Notes under the pieces: model-generated
What the model saw: only the letters and a program-made list of their open reading frames with translations
What the model was told of the DNA's origin: nothing
Database searches by the model: none
Program-made: the position numbers and the translations under genes
Shown: positions 37,535 through 48,269 of the stretch, piece after piece
Numbering within the stretch: position 1 is the first letter of the stretch
Layout: the number at the start of each line of letters is the position of its first letter
NCBI GenBank assembly: GCA_009760855.2
Contig: WPIO01000113.1
Coordinates: forward strand, 1,256,113 to 1,320,112
Direction of reading: 5' to 3'
Length of the DNA: 64,000 nt
From: Cristatella mucedo
Taxonomy: Eukaryota > Bryozoa > Phylactolaemata > Cristatellidae

Positions 37535-37996
37535 GCTACTCCCATGTCGGAGCTCAGGAGGGGAGCCCAAATCAGTGCTACGTCAAGACAATCGCACCTT
37601 CGTGTGCCCTTCCCAGGAAACCTTTCAAGGTCGAGTGCTCAATTTTTTGTGACGGCGGCTTCACGTTCTTGTTCGGACGTCTGTACGTGAAGAAAGACAA
37701 AGCATTTCTGCAATGCGATGAAAACCGAAAGCTTGAAAGTGATCCGCGGCCATTCGGCGCTAGTTGGAGCTGCTCTGCCGAGAAAATCGCTGAGAATGGT
37801 AGCGGTGTCGGCCATGTTAAGAGAGCGGTGAATTTTGAGCTGGACTGGTCTGAGATTGATGAGAACGACGTCAAGGGAATTGGAGATTTAATTTGCGCCA
37901 TAACTTGGAGAGAAGCTCAACAGCAGCCACAAGCTCAGGACCAAACGCACGAAACCTACGATACTACTTCCTATAGGTCAACGATCTGTATCACAG
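37535..37996 (+). CDS. Cysteine-rich exon of an extracellular protein, phase 1-1 (unknown gene)
   Basis: The acceptor TATTTTCAG ends at 37534 and the donor is ACAG|GTAAGA. The 462 nt begin and end in phase 1 and stay open for 153 codons. The exon starts YSHVGAQEGSPNQCYVKTIA and continues with CALPRKPF, ECSIFCDGGFTFLFG and LYVKKDKAFLQCDENR, later SWSCSAEK and GDLICAITW. At least eight cysteines and the symmetric 1-1 phase are typical of shuffled extracellular modules. The C.IFCDGG..F / LQC..NR / W.C pattern faintly recalls sushi/CCP-like modules, but I do not assign a family. Flanking exons are not visible, so the gene is large-introned or the exon is orphaned. Confidence 0.6.
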
Positions 37997-37999
37997 GTA

Positions 38000-39150
38000 A
38001 GACTAATAATTGTTAGGATAAATTACTTTCCGCTATCTAAAGCGTGCCTGCTATGAAAAAGTCAAGCCAAAAGGGTAGTGATTTCTATTAAAAACATGGC
38101 AACCGATCGGCTCAAGATCTCAGGAATGCGTTAGCCTTGTCGATGAACTCGGCTAGCTTTCCCTGCCATCCTCCAAAGTTTCAGTTGCACGACTGCCGAG
38201 GCCGCCAGCTGAACGGATAGAGCAGAGAGCAGAAGGTCAACGAGGTGTGAAGGCCATGCCGCGACCTAGCCATCGTAGGATTAATTGCCATTTGCACCTC
38301 TCCGGTGGGTGTTTACCATAGCAGAGGCATAGGCGGGAGTTCGTTTTTATAGATAGACTAAACTAAAAATATTTGGGACGCCACCTATAAGTGTAGTCAC
38401 TTTCCAGCCAAACGTCTTGTAAATTTCGACAGCGACCCAGTCTGTAGAATCTAGCGCTGTGAGCGCTTTAGCGGTGGGTCCGACCTCGACCTGTATCCAT
38501 CCTCGACCTTTCTAGAGCGAGCATTAAATTGCATCAGAGATCCTTACATTTCGCACTCGCCGACGAAGCATTAGACTGCAGTAAAAATGCTCTAGGCGGA
38601 TGGGTGCAAGCATTTTGTTGACATACATAACGCAATTAATAGCATCCTACTTCTGACTCCATGCTGAGACAGCATCCCACATGGCAGTCGCTGTGATGGA
38701 TATTGATTTACAGAGATTCCTCTTAAAATGAGCCGCGCCTGCCTATAGCCCCATTAGCTTGACTGCAGCAATCTAAGGCAAAGCTAAGTGGACGTCCTAC
38801 ACAGTTTTTTGCAGAGAAAACTATTTGCAATATCATTTGAATGGTACGCAATTATTGCGGTAAACGATGCCTCACTGAACTTCAGGGACAAAACTGTTTT
38901 CTAATAATATAGCATGTTCTCGTCGATATTGGCACACTTAATCTTTTAGATTACCTCGAAGGCTTTGAGCGCGAGAGGCTCGCTTCACCGTCCGTATTGA
39001 TATCAGTTTTTATGGCTCACAGAAGTGAAGCTAGCAATATTTGTTATCCACTGAATGAAAATATATTTTGTAAAATTTTATTGCTAATGGAATTAATTTT
39101 CGACAGTATTAACATTTTGTCGTACACTGACTTAAGTACTCAGTTAAAAT
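38000..39150. other. No gene seen (probable intron)
   Basis: Downstream of the GTAAGA donor there is no further exon with matching phase that I can support. Confidence 0.4.
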
Positions 39151-39157
39151 TGAACCT

Positions 39158-39345
39158 GGCTCTTAGCTCAGGGGGTAAGACGCACGCACTTCACATACCA
39201 GGTCACGGGTTCAAGCCCAGCCGCCGGCAATCCATTATTGCCGTCTGAAAGATAGAATTTACCAAGGAGGCTCTTCCAAAGCTATATAAACGAGGCTTTA
39301 AAATCAGCTAGCCTCTGTTTTCTACTGCGACGTGAAGCACCAATT
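39158..39345 (+). mobile_element. SINE-3 copy (tRNA-like head)
   Basis: GGCTCTTAGCTCAGGGGGTAAG is a good A box and GGTCACGGGTTCAAGCCC a good B box. The tail GGAGGCTCTTCCAAAGCTAT, ATAAACGAGGCTTTAAAATC and AGCTAGCCTCTG resembles the SINE-2 tail. The acceptor stem does not pair, so it is not a functional tRNA gene. Confidence 0.7.
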
Positions 39346-39639
39346 TTTGGCCCGTCATCTGTTGTTGTGCCACCAGCTGGTTTCATGCCGGTGGGTTTTC
39401 CAAATCTCTAATAGTAAGAGATCGGAATAGGTTTAACCAACGTGGTTCATTACAACATGTTCATAAATCATTAGAGATATTCCAAATATTTAATAAAGCT
39501 TTAAATAATACTCGCGTGCATAATCAAACTCATGGCGGACCTAATATATGTGAGCAGACTTTCTAACAAAGCAGCTAAACCGCTCGCCATGTTCCTGTAT
39601 CACCATGCCACAGACTCTATCCACATACATAAAAGAATG

Positions 39640-40960
39640 TAATGTAATCTAATGAATCTCCGTCTGTAACTCCACAAAGTCATAAAGACCGCGTGGGTGT
39701 TACACAGGAGAGTTTTGTATAGCCCACTCACAGCCTAAGCGGCTTTCGGTACGCATTCGGTACCCAACAGACTTCGTCTCACGCAACGAAGAGAAAGTGG
39801 GAAGCATATCAGAGTCAGGAGAGCAGTTGAGGTAGTGAGTAGCATAGAAGTAGCAGCTCAGGACCGCTGAAAAGGATGTGCCATAGTCGGCAGTAGGAGA
39901 GTAGCTGTCGTTGCGTAAGAAGTGTGGAAGCGAGTTCGACAGTCTAAAACCTGCAGAGCTAAAGCTTCTGTCGCCAACGGCCTATAAGCTGACGAATGGG
40001 ACAGCTATTTATTGTCCACACAGGAACTGAGGGCGCAAGCTGGCTAAAACTGATGTAGCCGGTCAGCTAGGTACGAAGGAGCCAAGCCGTGGTGTGCCTT
40101 GTGGGTCAGCGTAAGAACTTTGCTCTGTATCCTTTGCTCAACCGGCAACCATCCTAGCTCTTTCAGCAGAGGAGACACGTGCTCAAACCACTGGGACTTG
40201 AAGACCAGCCTTGCAGCCATATTCGTAGTCCGCTGCAGTGGCATAATAGCTTTCTTTGGCAACCCAACTAAAATGGAATTACAAAAATCAAGCCGAGACA
40301 GAACTAAAGAGCTAGTTAAATCTTTTGCAGGCCACTATGGGAGACAGCTCCTAATCTTGGATAGGGATCGGATGTGATGGCAAGCTGTAGAAGCAGTCTT
40401 CTGAATAAGCTTTTGAAATTGAGGCAGCTGACGAACACGACACCTAAATTTCGAGCACGTAGTGATGGTCGCACGATAGCATCGCCTATAAGAACAGCAA
40501 AGCCTTTTAATCCAGCCACACGCTTAGGGTGTCCTTTGAGCAGCAGTTTGGTCGTATCATAATTTAATTTCAGGAAGTTTTCCGACATCCAGGATCGAAT
40601 ATCGGCAAGGCAAGCATTCAGTTTCTCAGTTGCCGCAGCAGATACCTACGGTTTGAATGACAAATACAACCGAGTATCGTAAGCTTAGAAGTGATATCAT
40701 ATTCCTTGTGTTTTAATCACTTTTCCCAGAGGTTGTGTATAAATGGAGAACATCAAGGGACCAATTACAGACCCTTGAGGGACTCCACAGGTGACCCTTC
40801 TCGTGTCTGAGACCTGAGCCCCACACGACACGGATTGAACACGATCAGAAACGTATGATTTAAACCACGCCAGGGCATCACCTGCCGGACCAATCGTTGT
40901 TCTCAATCGTTCAAGCAGAACTTCGTGATCAATGGTGGTCGTAAATGTTAGTGGCAAAGC
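39640..40960 (-). mobile_element. LINE-A copy, 5'-truncated, antisense
   Basis: From ATGAATCTCCGTCTGTAACT and the CCACAAAGTCATAAAGACC hairpin to the RT palm. The minus translation has SDRVQSVSCGAQVSDTRRVT, GVPQGSVIGPLMFSIYTQPL, then MSENFLKLNYDTTKLLLKGH and MAARLVFKSQWFEHVSPLLK. The ADD region is degraded. Confidence 0.85.
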
Positions 40961-41639
40961 CCTGATTTCGATGAGCTGCTTGATAGGAGCTAGTGAATAT
41001 GTTTACATAATCGTAGAAAGTATCTTTGCAAAGCCTCCGCCGTTAAGGGATCAACATCAGGAATTCCCGATGATGACTGATTACACTTTTGTTTTTTACT
41101 AATGTATATAAAATTCTTTAGCCGCTGACACTCAATAGTCAGAATTTCCTAATTATTGCACAGTTAAAAAAGTAACAGGGCCTATTAAGTCTTCCTAACT
41201 GACCACTAATGTCTTTGAAATAGTTTGAACACATTTAGAAGTCAGTTATGGGCTTGCAGAAAGCCAATGGCAGACGGTACAACATTAAAAGTATTACTGC
41301 ATGCATCCGTTACCTTCCTATCCTGCAAAAATAAAGTTTCGGCCCCTTCCCGAAAGAATGCTTGGCTCGGTATGGGGTTGGCATGAGAGGCCGAACCGCT
41401 GCCGAACGCTCCGTAGCCGCCCGGTCACAGCGAACCTGACGCAGCGAGCAGCCAGGATGCTTGGTACGGTGAATTCTGCTGCGATCGCGCTTTTTACTAC
41501 CGCCTGTCACTCAGCAGTCAGTTGAGAGCGAAATCCAGCGACGCTGCGATGTGGGCCGGATGCATCGCCCTGCCAACGCGAAGTCGTGGCTTCAGGAGTA
41601 AATCACGGCCCATGGCGATAATTATAAAACTATTGTCTT

Positions 41640-41712
41640 TTGCATGGTTCACTGTGAGAGCTTAATCTATCTCTATTTAGGCATTTTACAGTTGCTACGA
41701 GAGAAGAAATAG
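41640..41712 (-). mobile_element. LINE-B tail fragment
   Basis: GAGAGCTTAATCTATCTCTA, TTTAGGCATTTTACAGTTGC, TACGAGAG. Antisense LINE-B 3' end, decayed. Confidence 0.45.
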
Positions 41713-42149
41713 CCAGCATTTCACGAACAGCATGGCGCTCAGGTTAGATCACGTGACGCCCGTAACTGTACTGGTCCTTGCCGTTATGTGACAGACACCG
41801 CTGAAGTTTGCACCTCGAGGCACGACCAGCAAGTCGCACATGACGCTTCGCTGATGCACGCACAATTTTTGACCGCAGCAGAGCGCGGCTGCAATACTGA
41901 GCGCCCATTTCTTGGCATAGCGAGCCCATGTCCGCCGTGTAAAGCGCAATCTGTTCGACGGCTGCAGAGGGCTAGCAGCAGCCACTGCGCACGGCTCGCT
42001 GGTGCGAAGCTCAAAGCACGACGGAAAGACAGACGTATCTGATTCAGCCGCAGGTTAGAATTCAGGAACCTAATTATGACATATCCGATTCGCATAGGCT
42101 GTAATAAAAAACCCATCAAGTAATCTCCAGGGTTGCCCACATCTAGCTG

Positions 42150-42345
42150 ACATAATAATAATACATTTGTACAGCGCCCACAAAGAACTTAATCGTTTTC
42201 AAGGCACTTTTACTGTGGCTGTAAAGGAAGCGTGATCAAACGGCTAGTGGCAACGATGCAATGTCAAGGAGCAAAACATTGTTAAGGGCGACTTGCACAG
42301 TATCAAGATGTAAATGTGGGTAGTGGCAGCATCCTAACACTTGAA
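42150..42345 (-). mobile_element. LINE-B 3' UTR fragment
   Basis: ATAATAATACATTTGTACAG, CGCCCACAAAGAACTTAATC, then CATTGTTAAGGGCGACTTGC and GTGGGTAGTGGCAGCAT, matching the antisense LINE-B 3' UTR. Confidence 0.65.
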
Positions 42346-42760
42346 TTGCGAAAGCCGGCCGCTCGTCAGCAGCCCTTATTAGCTTCACCGTGACTTTCCA
42401 AAGTCCGTTACGAGTATCAGCCCGTTCGGCAAAGCTCGGAAACGCCAGCGACGCTTCGCTGCTCTGCGTCGCCCAGCGTAACCGAGTCTAGCGACATCCG
42501 GATTTGCGTTCTTTTAGCAACCGGATCGTCATCTTTCTCTCTTTCTCGAGCCAAGACTAACCAATTGCCACACCGCTGCGCACCGTCGCGAGCAACAGCA
42601 GCACGGGCTGACGGCTCATGCATTTCGCAAGTCGGCAGCGGGCGCACGCGTGCCGAATCGCGCGCCGCAGCTTCCGAGCTGCTGCTGCCGCCGCCGCCGC
42701 TTCGGTTCGCCGCCGGCGCCGCCGCCAGTCCGGCAATAGCCGGTCGCTCGCGCCGGCCGC

Positions 42761-43606
42761 TTGAGCCGGGTTCGCGCCGAGCCTCTTTTTCGCGCGCGTG
42801 CTCAAGCTCTTTCCGACCGTCGCGTTTCGCTTCCAGAACACGGCGACGCCGGTGGCGGCGCTGGGTCGCATCGGCTGTGGATCGTCGTGGCAGTTACGAT
42901 TGCATTCGCGTGCACGATGCTCGTCGTCTTCAATCGCTTTGCGAGCCGAGAACACCAAGTCACGGTGACGCGCTACAGGAGTCTACCCGCTCGCTCAGGC
43001 GCACCTAGCAATGGCGTCGCCGCTGTGCCATTTGAATATCCCAACGGACTTCCAATGGACGCGACAAAGAGCGCTGCGGCAGCGGCCGGAGAGGAATCGT
43101 CGCAGGCAGCAGCAACAGCAGCAGCAGGTGCGCAGCAGCCGTACTTTCACTACGAAACCAAACAGACGTGCTACATATCGGACTACGTGCCCGGCAATGA
43201 ATTCGACTACCGCCAATATCCGCACCTGGCTGCTTACTTTAGATTCGAGCAAGAGGCGGGCCAATCGCCTCAGCAGACCAACGAAATGCCGGCGGAAGTG
43301 AAAAACGCGGCGGCTGCTCAAGAAGGTGCCGCCATTCCGGTGGCTGCTGAAAAGGAAGACGCGCAGAAGAAGCTCGATGACTCGTCTTCTAGTAGCGCCG
43401 ACACCGTGTCCACACGAGCATCTAAAAGGAAATCGCGGAGGCACTCTAAAAAAGCTAAAAGAAAGGCGCCAAGAAAACGCCACCGCGCAAGCGCAAGCAA
43501 CGCGTCGGCAGGAGTTGTAACCGTGCATAGGCACGGCGTCGTAATTTCTTCCGGCTCCCCAGCCGCTCACCGCAAAGTTTTAAAGGCGGCAATGTCAGCG
43601 CTGTAA
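42761..43606 (+). CDS. Probable single-pass membrane protein with basic C-terminal tail (unknown)
   Basis: This frame is open from just after an in-frame TAG (about 42735) to TAA at 43604-43606, and has no ATG before the membrane segment. A good acceptor, CGCTTCCAG, ends at 42836, so the real exon probably starts at 42837 in phase 1, with the N terminus encoded elsewhere. A hydrophobic segment, LWIVVAVTIAFACTMLVVF (42875-42931), is followed by a region with two Cys (TRY.., QPYFHYETKQTCYISDYVPG, EFDYRQYPHLAAYF). Then come an Ala/Glu-rich linker, a poly-Ser run (DDSSSSSAD) and a Lys/Arg-rich block at about 43425-43490, ending ..MSAL. A type II orientation is plausible. The region is CpG-rich and overlapping ORFs occur on both strands, but this one has the most protein-like composition. 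No family recognised. Confidence 0.5.
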   Translation: MSRVRAEPLFRARAQALSDRRVSLPEHGDAGGGAGSHRLWIVVAVTIAFACTMLVVFNRFASREHQVTVTRYRSLPARSGAPSNGVAAVPFEYPNGLPMDATKSAAAAAGEESSQAAATAAAGAQQPYFHYETKQTCYISDYVPGNEFDYRQYPHLAAYFRFEQEAGQSPQQTNEMPAEVKNAAAAQEGAAIPVAAEKEDAQKKLDDSSSSSADTVSTRASKRKSRRHSKKAKRKAPRKRHRASASNASAGVVTVHRHGVVISSGSPAAHRKVLKAAMSAL

Positions 43607-43609
43607 ACA

Positions 43610-45190
43610 CCGTAGGCTCTTTTCTGGAGACTGCAGTAAAGGCCTTGACCGACGCGATGCGAGTCGGACGGTAGGCAAGCGAAAACCACCACCAGGATGC
43701 GAGAAGTTTCCTGGCCAGCTCGTTACGGAGCTAAAACACGGTTTGCGCCCATCATGCTATTTTAGCGATGGATTTTGTCCCGTCGCTGACTGATACCTGC
43801 GCGAAATCCGCCGGATATCCGGTTGATTTTCTACAAGCAGTAGGGTTGCCTGCCACCTCGCGTTGCGTAGGCGGCGTAAACGGCAGCTGCAGAGCCGGAC
43901 GGACGATGGACACGCAAACTACGAGGGTGACATCGAGGCTTGCTGTGCACGAGGCAGCGAGCCGCTAACTGTTGCGAGCGAGCCTCGCTTCAAGAAGCGG
44001 CGCCGCCATTCTGCGCGTCGAGTGTTCGCGCGAGAACAAACGTAGACAAAGCAGAAATCTGGGAGCTGAGTTGAGCTGCAGAATGACAAGCACGCGCTGC
44101 AGAAACGCGACCAAGTGAGAAAAAGTGGTCTCTAGCAGCCCCTAGCGCTTCGAGCTGGCGTCTGCGGTCCCGAGCTAAGTCTCTAAGACGCTAAGGATCG
44201 CGGAAAGTGAAGGGTGAGGCTTTACTTAGAGACAGACCGAGCTTCCTTAGTATCGCTCGCTTTCGTCTTTTCAGAGTCACTATTGAACCTAGTGACGAAA
44301 GGGCCCACTTACACTAGAGGTGCCGCTAAACGGCAGAGCCAATCGCCTACTTTTTCTTTTCGACGGGAAACTAGGGCAGTGACCACTTCCCACTGGCTAT
44401 CCGGATCGAGAGAACGCCGGCGCCCGGATGTCGACGAAAGGACCCAGAAGTGTGCGCAAGAGATGGGGATCCGGCGAGCGCCAAGAGAAGTGAAGCCCGA
44501 ATGAGCGCCGGAGCGAGCAGCGTCGCCGCACTCGAGGACAGGAGCTGGCGCGCGCGCGGCCGCAGCGGCCGCGCCGGCTGTCGCGGCCAGTGCAGGCGCC
44601 GGGTGTGGACAGACCGCACCCCGCGCCTACGCTCTGCGTCGCTTTGCGTCGCGGCTTCTCGCTTCGCCGTCGTGGTGCCTGCGAGTTCCGTCTCGGCGTC
44701 GCAGCGTCCGGTCGCCTCGAACGCTACGGCGACGTGCGGACCGCTGAGTTTTGCGAGAGCGCTCGGTGCTGTAGAGTTAATGTCGGCCGAGCTACTAGTC
44801 TCATTTACATGGCGGCCGAACAGCCCTCTGCGGCTGCCACCGCAGCTAGCAGTGGGCGATGCACAGTTGCCTGCTGCGGGACTTGGATCGAAAAATCTCG
44901 TTCGTGAAGTGCGAGCAGCGTTTTTCCTTTGAGCACGGACCCAAGCGCGCACCGCATAGCCGTCGCGAGCAAGGTCCAGTACGCACAATTTCCAGCTTGC
45001 CCCGTGCGCCTTCGCAGTAGCCCGAGGGGCGGCTAACTTGTGTGGTGCGCTTCGCAGGCAGGGCTTGGACGCCTAGTGGCCACTGGCTGCGACGCGAGCG
45101 AAGCTCTCTTAGCGATATATTGCATCCGAGAGAAGCGGCTTCAGCGTACCGTGCTCAATGACGTCGCCGAAGGCGAACGACCAAATCGGA
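43610..45190. other. CpG-rich block, no secure gene
   Basis: Long overlapping ORFs occur on both strands (for example 44371-44988 minus, 44450-44932 plus), as expected where stops are rare in GC-rich DNA. None has convincing motifs. The block is probably a CpG island or promoter region. Confidence 0.45.
44859..45020 (+). CDS. Short ORF in CpG block, unknown
   Basis: ATG at 44859 to TAG at 45018-45020, 53 codons, with an in-frame stop a few codons upstream. It encodes MHSCLLRDLDRKISFVKCEQ then RFSFEHGPKRAPHSRREQ. The first half looks protein-like (charged and aromatic residues, two Cys). It could be a first exon or an upstream ORF; equally it may be chance. Confidence 0.2.
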   Translation: MHSCLLRDLDRKISFVKCEQRFSFEHGPKRAPHSRREQGPVRTISSLPRAPSQ

Positions 45191-45199
45191 TGAAAAAGA

Positions 45200-45440
45200 A
45201 AACATTAATAACAGTAATATTAATACTAAAAGTGAACATAATAATGCATTTACATGGCACCCTACAAGAGCTTAATTTCCGTCCATGCGAGTAATAATAA
45301 TAACAATGCATTTGATATAGCGCCCTCAGAGAACTCAGATTCCGAAAATCGGGTGGTACGATGCTTCTTAGCCCCATAAGGGAGTAGATCTGATAGGTAG
45401 TCAGGAGCAATAGATTGAAGGGACCTAGGAGGTGAGTGAG
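45200..45440 (-). mobile_element. Two adjacent tail fragments: SINE-1/LINE-B and LINE-B with deletion
   Basis: 45235-45292: ATGCATTTACATGGCACCCT and AAGAGCTTAATTTCCGTCCA. 45293-45440: ATAGCGCCCTCAGAGAACTC joined directly to GATTCCGAAAATCGGGTGGT, skipping the 3' UTR, then GTAGATCTGATAGGTAGTC. Confidence 0.6.
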
Positions 45441-45715
45441 CCCTCTCTTACCCGATTGGCCTATGCCATTAGCTTAGGGCGAGGTTGTTAACGCGACGGC
45501 TTCCGAGCCGCTAGACCGCAGAGCGGACTGAGCGCCACCCCAATGCCGGACCGACCAGCGAAGCGCCTCCCGCGGTTTCCGCGCGGCACGCGGCCCTTTG
45601 AGCCTCGGAGCGCCGGCGGGCGAGCACCTGCTAGCAACGACATTTAGAAAACCGCACAAGTTTGATCACCAGTAGCCGATGTGGACGATCAGAGGCTATA
45701 TGTCTGGCTCTCATT

Positions 45716-45723
<8 letters not shown>

Positions 45724-45762
<39 letters not shown>
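45724..45762. repeat. (TA)n microsatellite
   Basis: About 40 bp of TA repeat. Confidence 0.9.
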
Positions 45763-45763
<1 letters not shown>

Positions 45764-45834
45764 AGTAGATAAGAGACTTTTAGACCAATAACATACTGTT
45801 AAAATCGATTCGATGCTTGACTGAGTGCCAGACA

Positions 45835-45835
<1 letters not shown>

Positions 45836-45883
<48 letters not shown>

Positions 45884-45960
45884 CACACACACACATATAT
45901 ATATATGTCTATACATATACATGTATGTATATGCATATACATGCATATTATGTCTTTATA
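45836..45960. repeat. (CA)n and TATA/TACATG-rich tract
   Basis: CA repeat at 45836-45895, then ATATATGTCTATACATATAC-type sequence up to the start of LINE-B. Confidence 0.9.
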
Positions 45961-46187
45961 TATTTAACTAACCAGTTATGGGCAAACCCAGCGTGATTCA
46001 GAGATTGGAAAGGCCGACTCTCAAAATTGGCTCTGCCAGCATATCTCCAGTTGAATCAGCTCGAAATCTAGGTGTCATATTCCAAAGCGACCTTTTGTTA
46101 GACGACCATATCAGCTCCACAGTCAAATCTGCCTATTTTCAGCTTCATAACATTGCTAAAATTCGGGCTTGTTTAGATAAGGATACC
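45961..46187 (+). mobile_element. LINE-B copy, left part (split by LINE-A)
   Basis: MGKPSVIQRLERPTLKIGSA, SARNLGVIFQSDLLLDDHIS, STVKSAYFQLHNIAKIRACL and DKDTA, the RT thumb of LINE-B. It resumes at 47395 after the LINE-A insertion; the minus-strand copy at 58316-59300 shows the two parts contiguous. Confidence 0.85.
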
Positions 46188-47394
46188 GCATATATATGTA
46201 CATATGTATCTCCGTCAGTAACTCCACAATGTCATAAAGACCATGTGGGTGTTACACTAGAGAGTTTTGTATAGCCCACTCACAGCCTAAGCGGCTTTCG
46301 GTACGCATTCGGTACCCAACAGACATCGTCTCACGCAACAAAGAGAAAGTGGGAAGCATAGCAGAGTCAGGAGAGCAGTTGAGGTAGTGAGTAGCATAGA
46401 AGTAGCAGTTCAGGGCCGCTGAAAAAGATGTGCCATAGTCGGCAGTTGGAGAGTAGATGTCGTTGCGTAAGAATTGTGGAAGCGAGTTCCACAGTCTAGG
46501 ACCTGCAGAGCTAAAGCTTCTGTCGCCAACTGTCTTTAAGCGGAGGAATGGAACACCTAATTTATTGTCCACACAGGACCTGAGGGCTCGAACAGGCTGA
46601 AACTGATGCAGCAGTTCAGCTAGGTACGAAGGAGCCAAGCCGTGGCGGGCCTTGTGGGTCAGCATAAGAACTTTGCTCTGCATCCTTTGCTCAACGGGCA
46701 ACCATCCTAGCTCTTTCAGCAAAGGTGACACGTGCTCAAACCGCTGGGACTTGAAGACCAGCCTTGCAGCCATATTCATAGTCCGCTGGAGTGGCATAAT
46801 AGCTTTCTTTGGTAGCCCAGCCTAAAGGGAAATACAATAATCAAGCTGAGACAGAACTAGAGAAATAGTTAAATTTTTTACAAGCGACTGTGGGAGACAG
46901 CTTCTAATCTTGGATAGGGATCGGATGTGATGGCTAGCTGTAGAAGCAGTCTTCTGAATGAAGCTTTTGAAATTGAGGCAGCTGTCGAACACGACACTTA
47001 GATTGAGAGGACGTGGTGAAGGTCGCACAATAGCATCACATATTAGAACAGCTAAGCCTTTTAATCCAGCCACACGCTTAGGGTGTCCTATGATCAGCAG
47101 TTCGGTTTTATCGTCATTTAATTTCAGGAAGTTTTCCGACATCCAGGATCGAATATCGGCAAGGCAAGCATTCAGTTTCTCAGTTGCTGCAGCAGATTCC
47201 GACGGTTTAAATGAAAAATACGACTGAGTATCGTCAGAATAGAAGTGATATCCTATTCCATGGGCCTTAATTACTTTTCCCAGAGGTTGCGTATAAATGG
47301 AGAACAGCAAGAGACCAAGTACAGACCCTTGAGGGACTCCACAGGTGACCCTTCTCATGTCTGAGATCTGACCCCCACACGACACGGATTGGTC
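46188..47394 (-). mobile_element. LINE-A copy inserted in LINE-B
   Basis: Antisense LINE-A of about 1.2 kb: 3' UTR (ATGTATCTCCGTCAGTAACT), then the C-terminal domain (MNMAARLVFKSQRFEHVSPL, VGDRSFSSAGPRLWNSLPQF) and the RT (VTCGVPQGSVLGLLLFSIYT, HFYSDDTQSYFSFKPSESAA, MSENFLKLNDDKTELLIIGH). 5'-truncated at VSCGG. The catalytic motif reads YSDD. Two long frames (191 and 181 codons) are intact, so it is a young copy. Confidence 0.9.
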
Positions 47395-48113
47395 CATGCG
47401 TTCGTGACATCCCGTCTCGACTTCTGCAGCTCACTGCTTACTGGCCTACCAGCATGTGCGATCAGGCGATTGCAGCTGGTTCAAAACTCTGCAGCTAGGC
47501 TTGTCTGTCGTGAGCGTCACAGTTGCCACATTACTCCACTTCTCGCCGACCTGTACTGGCTACCAGTCAAGCAACGGATTGACTTCTAGGTTTTGTCGCT
47601 CACTTTTAGGTCACTTCATTCTATGGCTCCAGCCTATCTCTCAGGTATACTACCCCATCAGGCCAAGCATCGTACCACCCGCTTTTCGGAATCCAACAGT
47701 CTACAAATACCTCGTACAAAGCTTGAATCCTTTGGAGACCGTGCATTTAGTTCGTATGCTTCCAAAGCCTGGAACTCCCTCCCGACCTGCTTCAGAACAT
47801 CCCCTGACCTGACCACATTTAAAAGGAACCTAAAAACACACCTATTCAGGACAGCATTTAGTGGGTTCCTGTGATTCGTCCTTGATGTGCTTATGCGTGG
47901 TGACACTGTGCATGCTGCCACTGACCACATTCGCATGCTGACCCTGTGCTTTTCATCTCAACCATGTTATTCATTTTGTTTGTTTTTCAAGCATGATTTT
48001 ACTTACCATTCAATTGCATTTCACTTTGCAGCAAATGTAAAGCGCCTAGAAAGAGATTAAGTTCTCCTAGGGCGCTTTATCAAGTGCATAATTTTTTTTT
48101 ATTATTATTTACA
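47395..48113 (+). mobile_element. LINE-B copy, right part
   Basis: [40 protein letters not shown] and IPRTKLESFGDRAFSSYASK, LKTHLFRTAFSGFL and stop. Then the 3' UTR, AAAGCGCCTAGAAAGAGATT, AAGTTCTCCTAGGGCGCTTT, ATCAAGTGCATAA and a T/ATT-rich end. The best-preserved LINE-B end in the window. Confidence 0.9.
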
Positions 48114-48137
48114 TATACATGTGTATATATGTCTTTA

Positions 48138-48172
48138 TATATATATATATAAACACACACACATACACACAC

Positions 48173-48267
<95 letters not shown>
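48138..48267. repeat. (TA)n with (CA)n interruption
   Basis: TATATATATATATAAACACACACACATACAC then about 90 bp of pure TA, directly behind the LINE-B tail. Confidence 0.95.

Positions 48268-48269
<2 letters not shown>

Noticed and set aside
39158-39232. Functional tRNA gene
   Set aside because: A and B boxes are present, but the acceptor and anticodon stems do not pair; best read as a SINE head.
44371-44988. 205-codon minus-strand ORF in the CpG block
   Set aside because: Overlaps long ORFs in other frames of very GC-rich DNA; low-complexity Arg/Ala/Ser composition and no motifs.
45469-45605. tRNA-like sequence on the minus strand
   Set aside because: A box-like bases are present but no clear B box; not enough to call.
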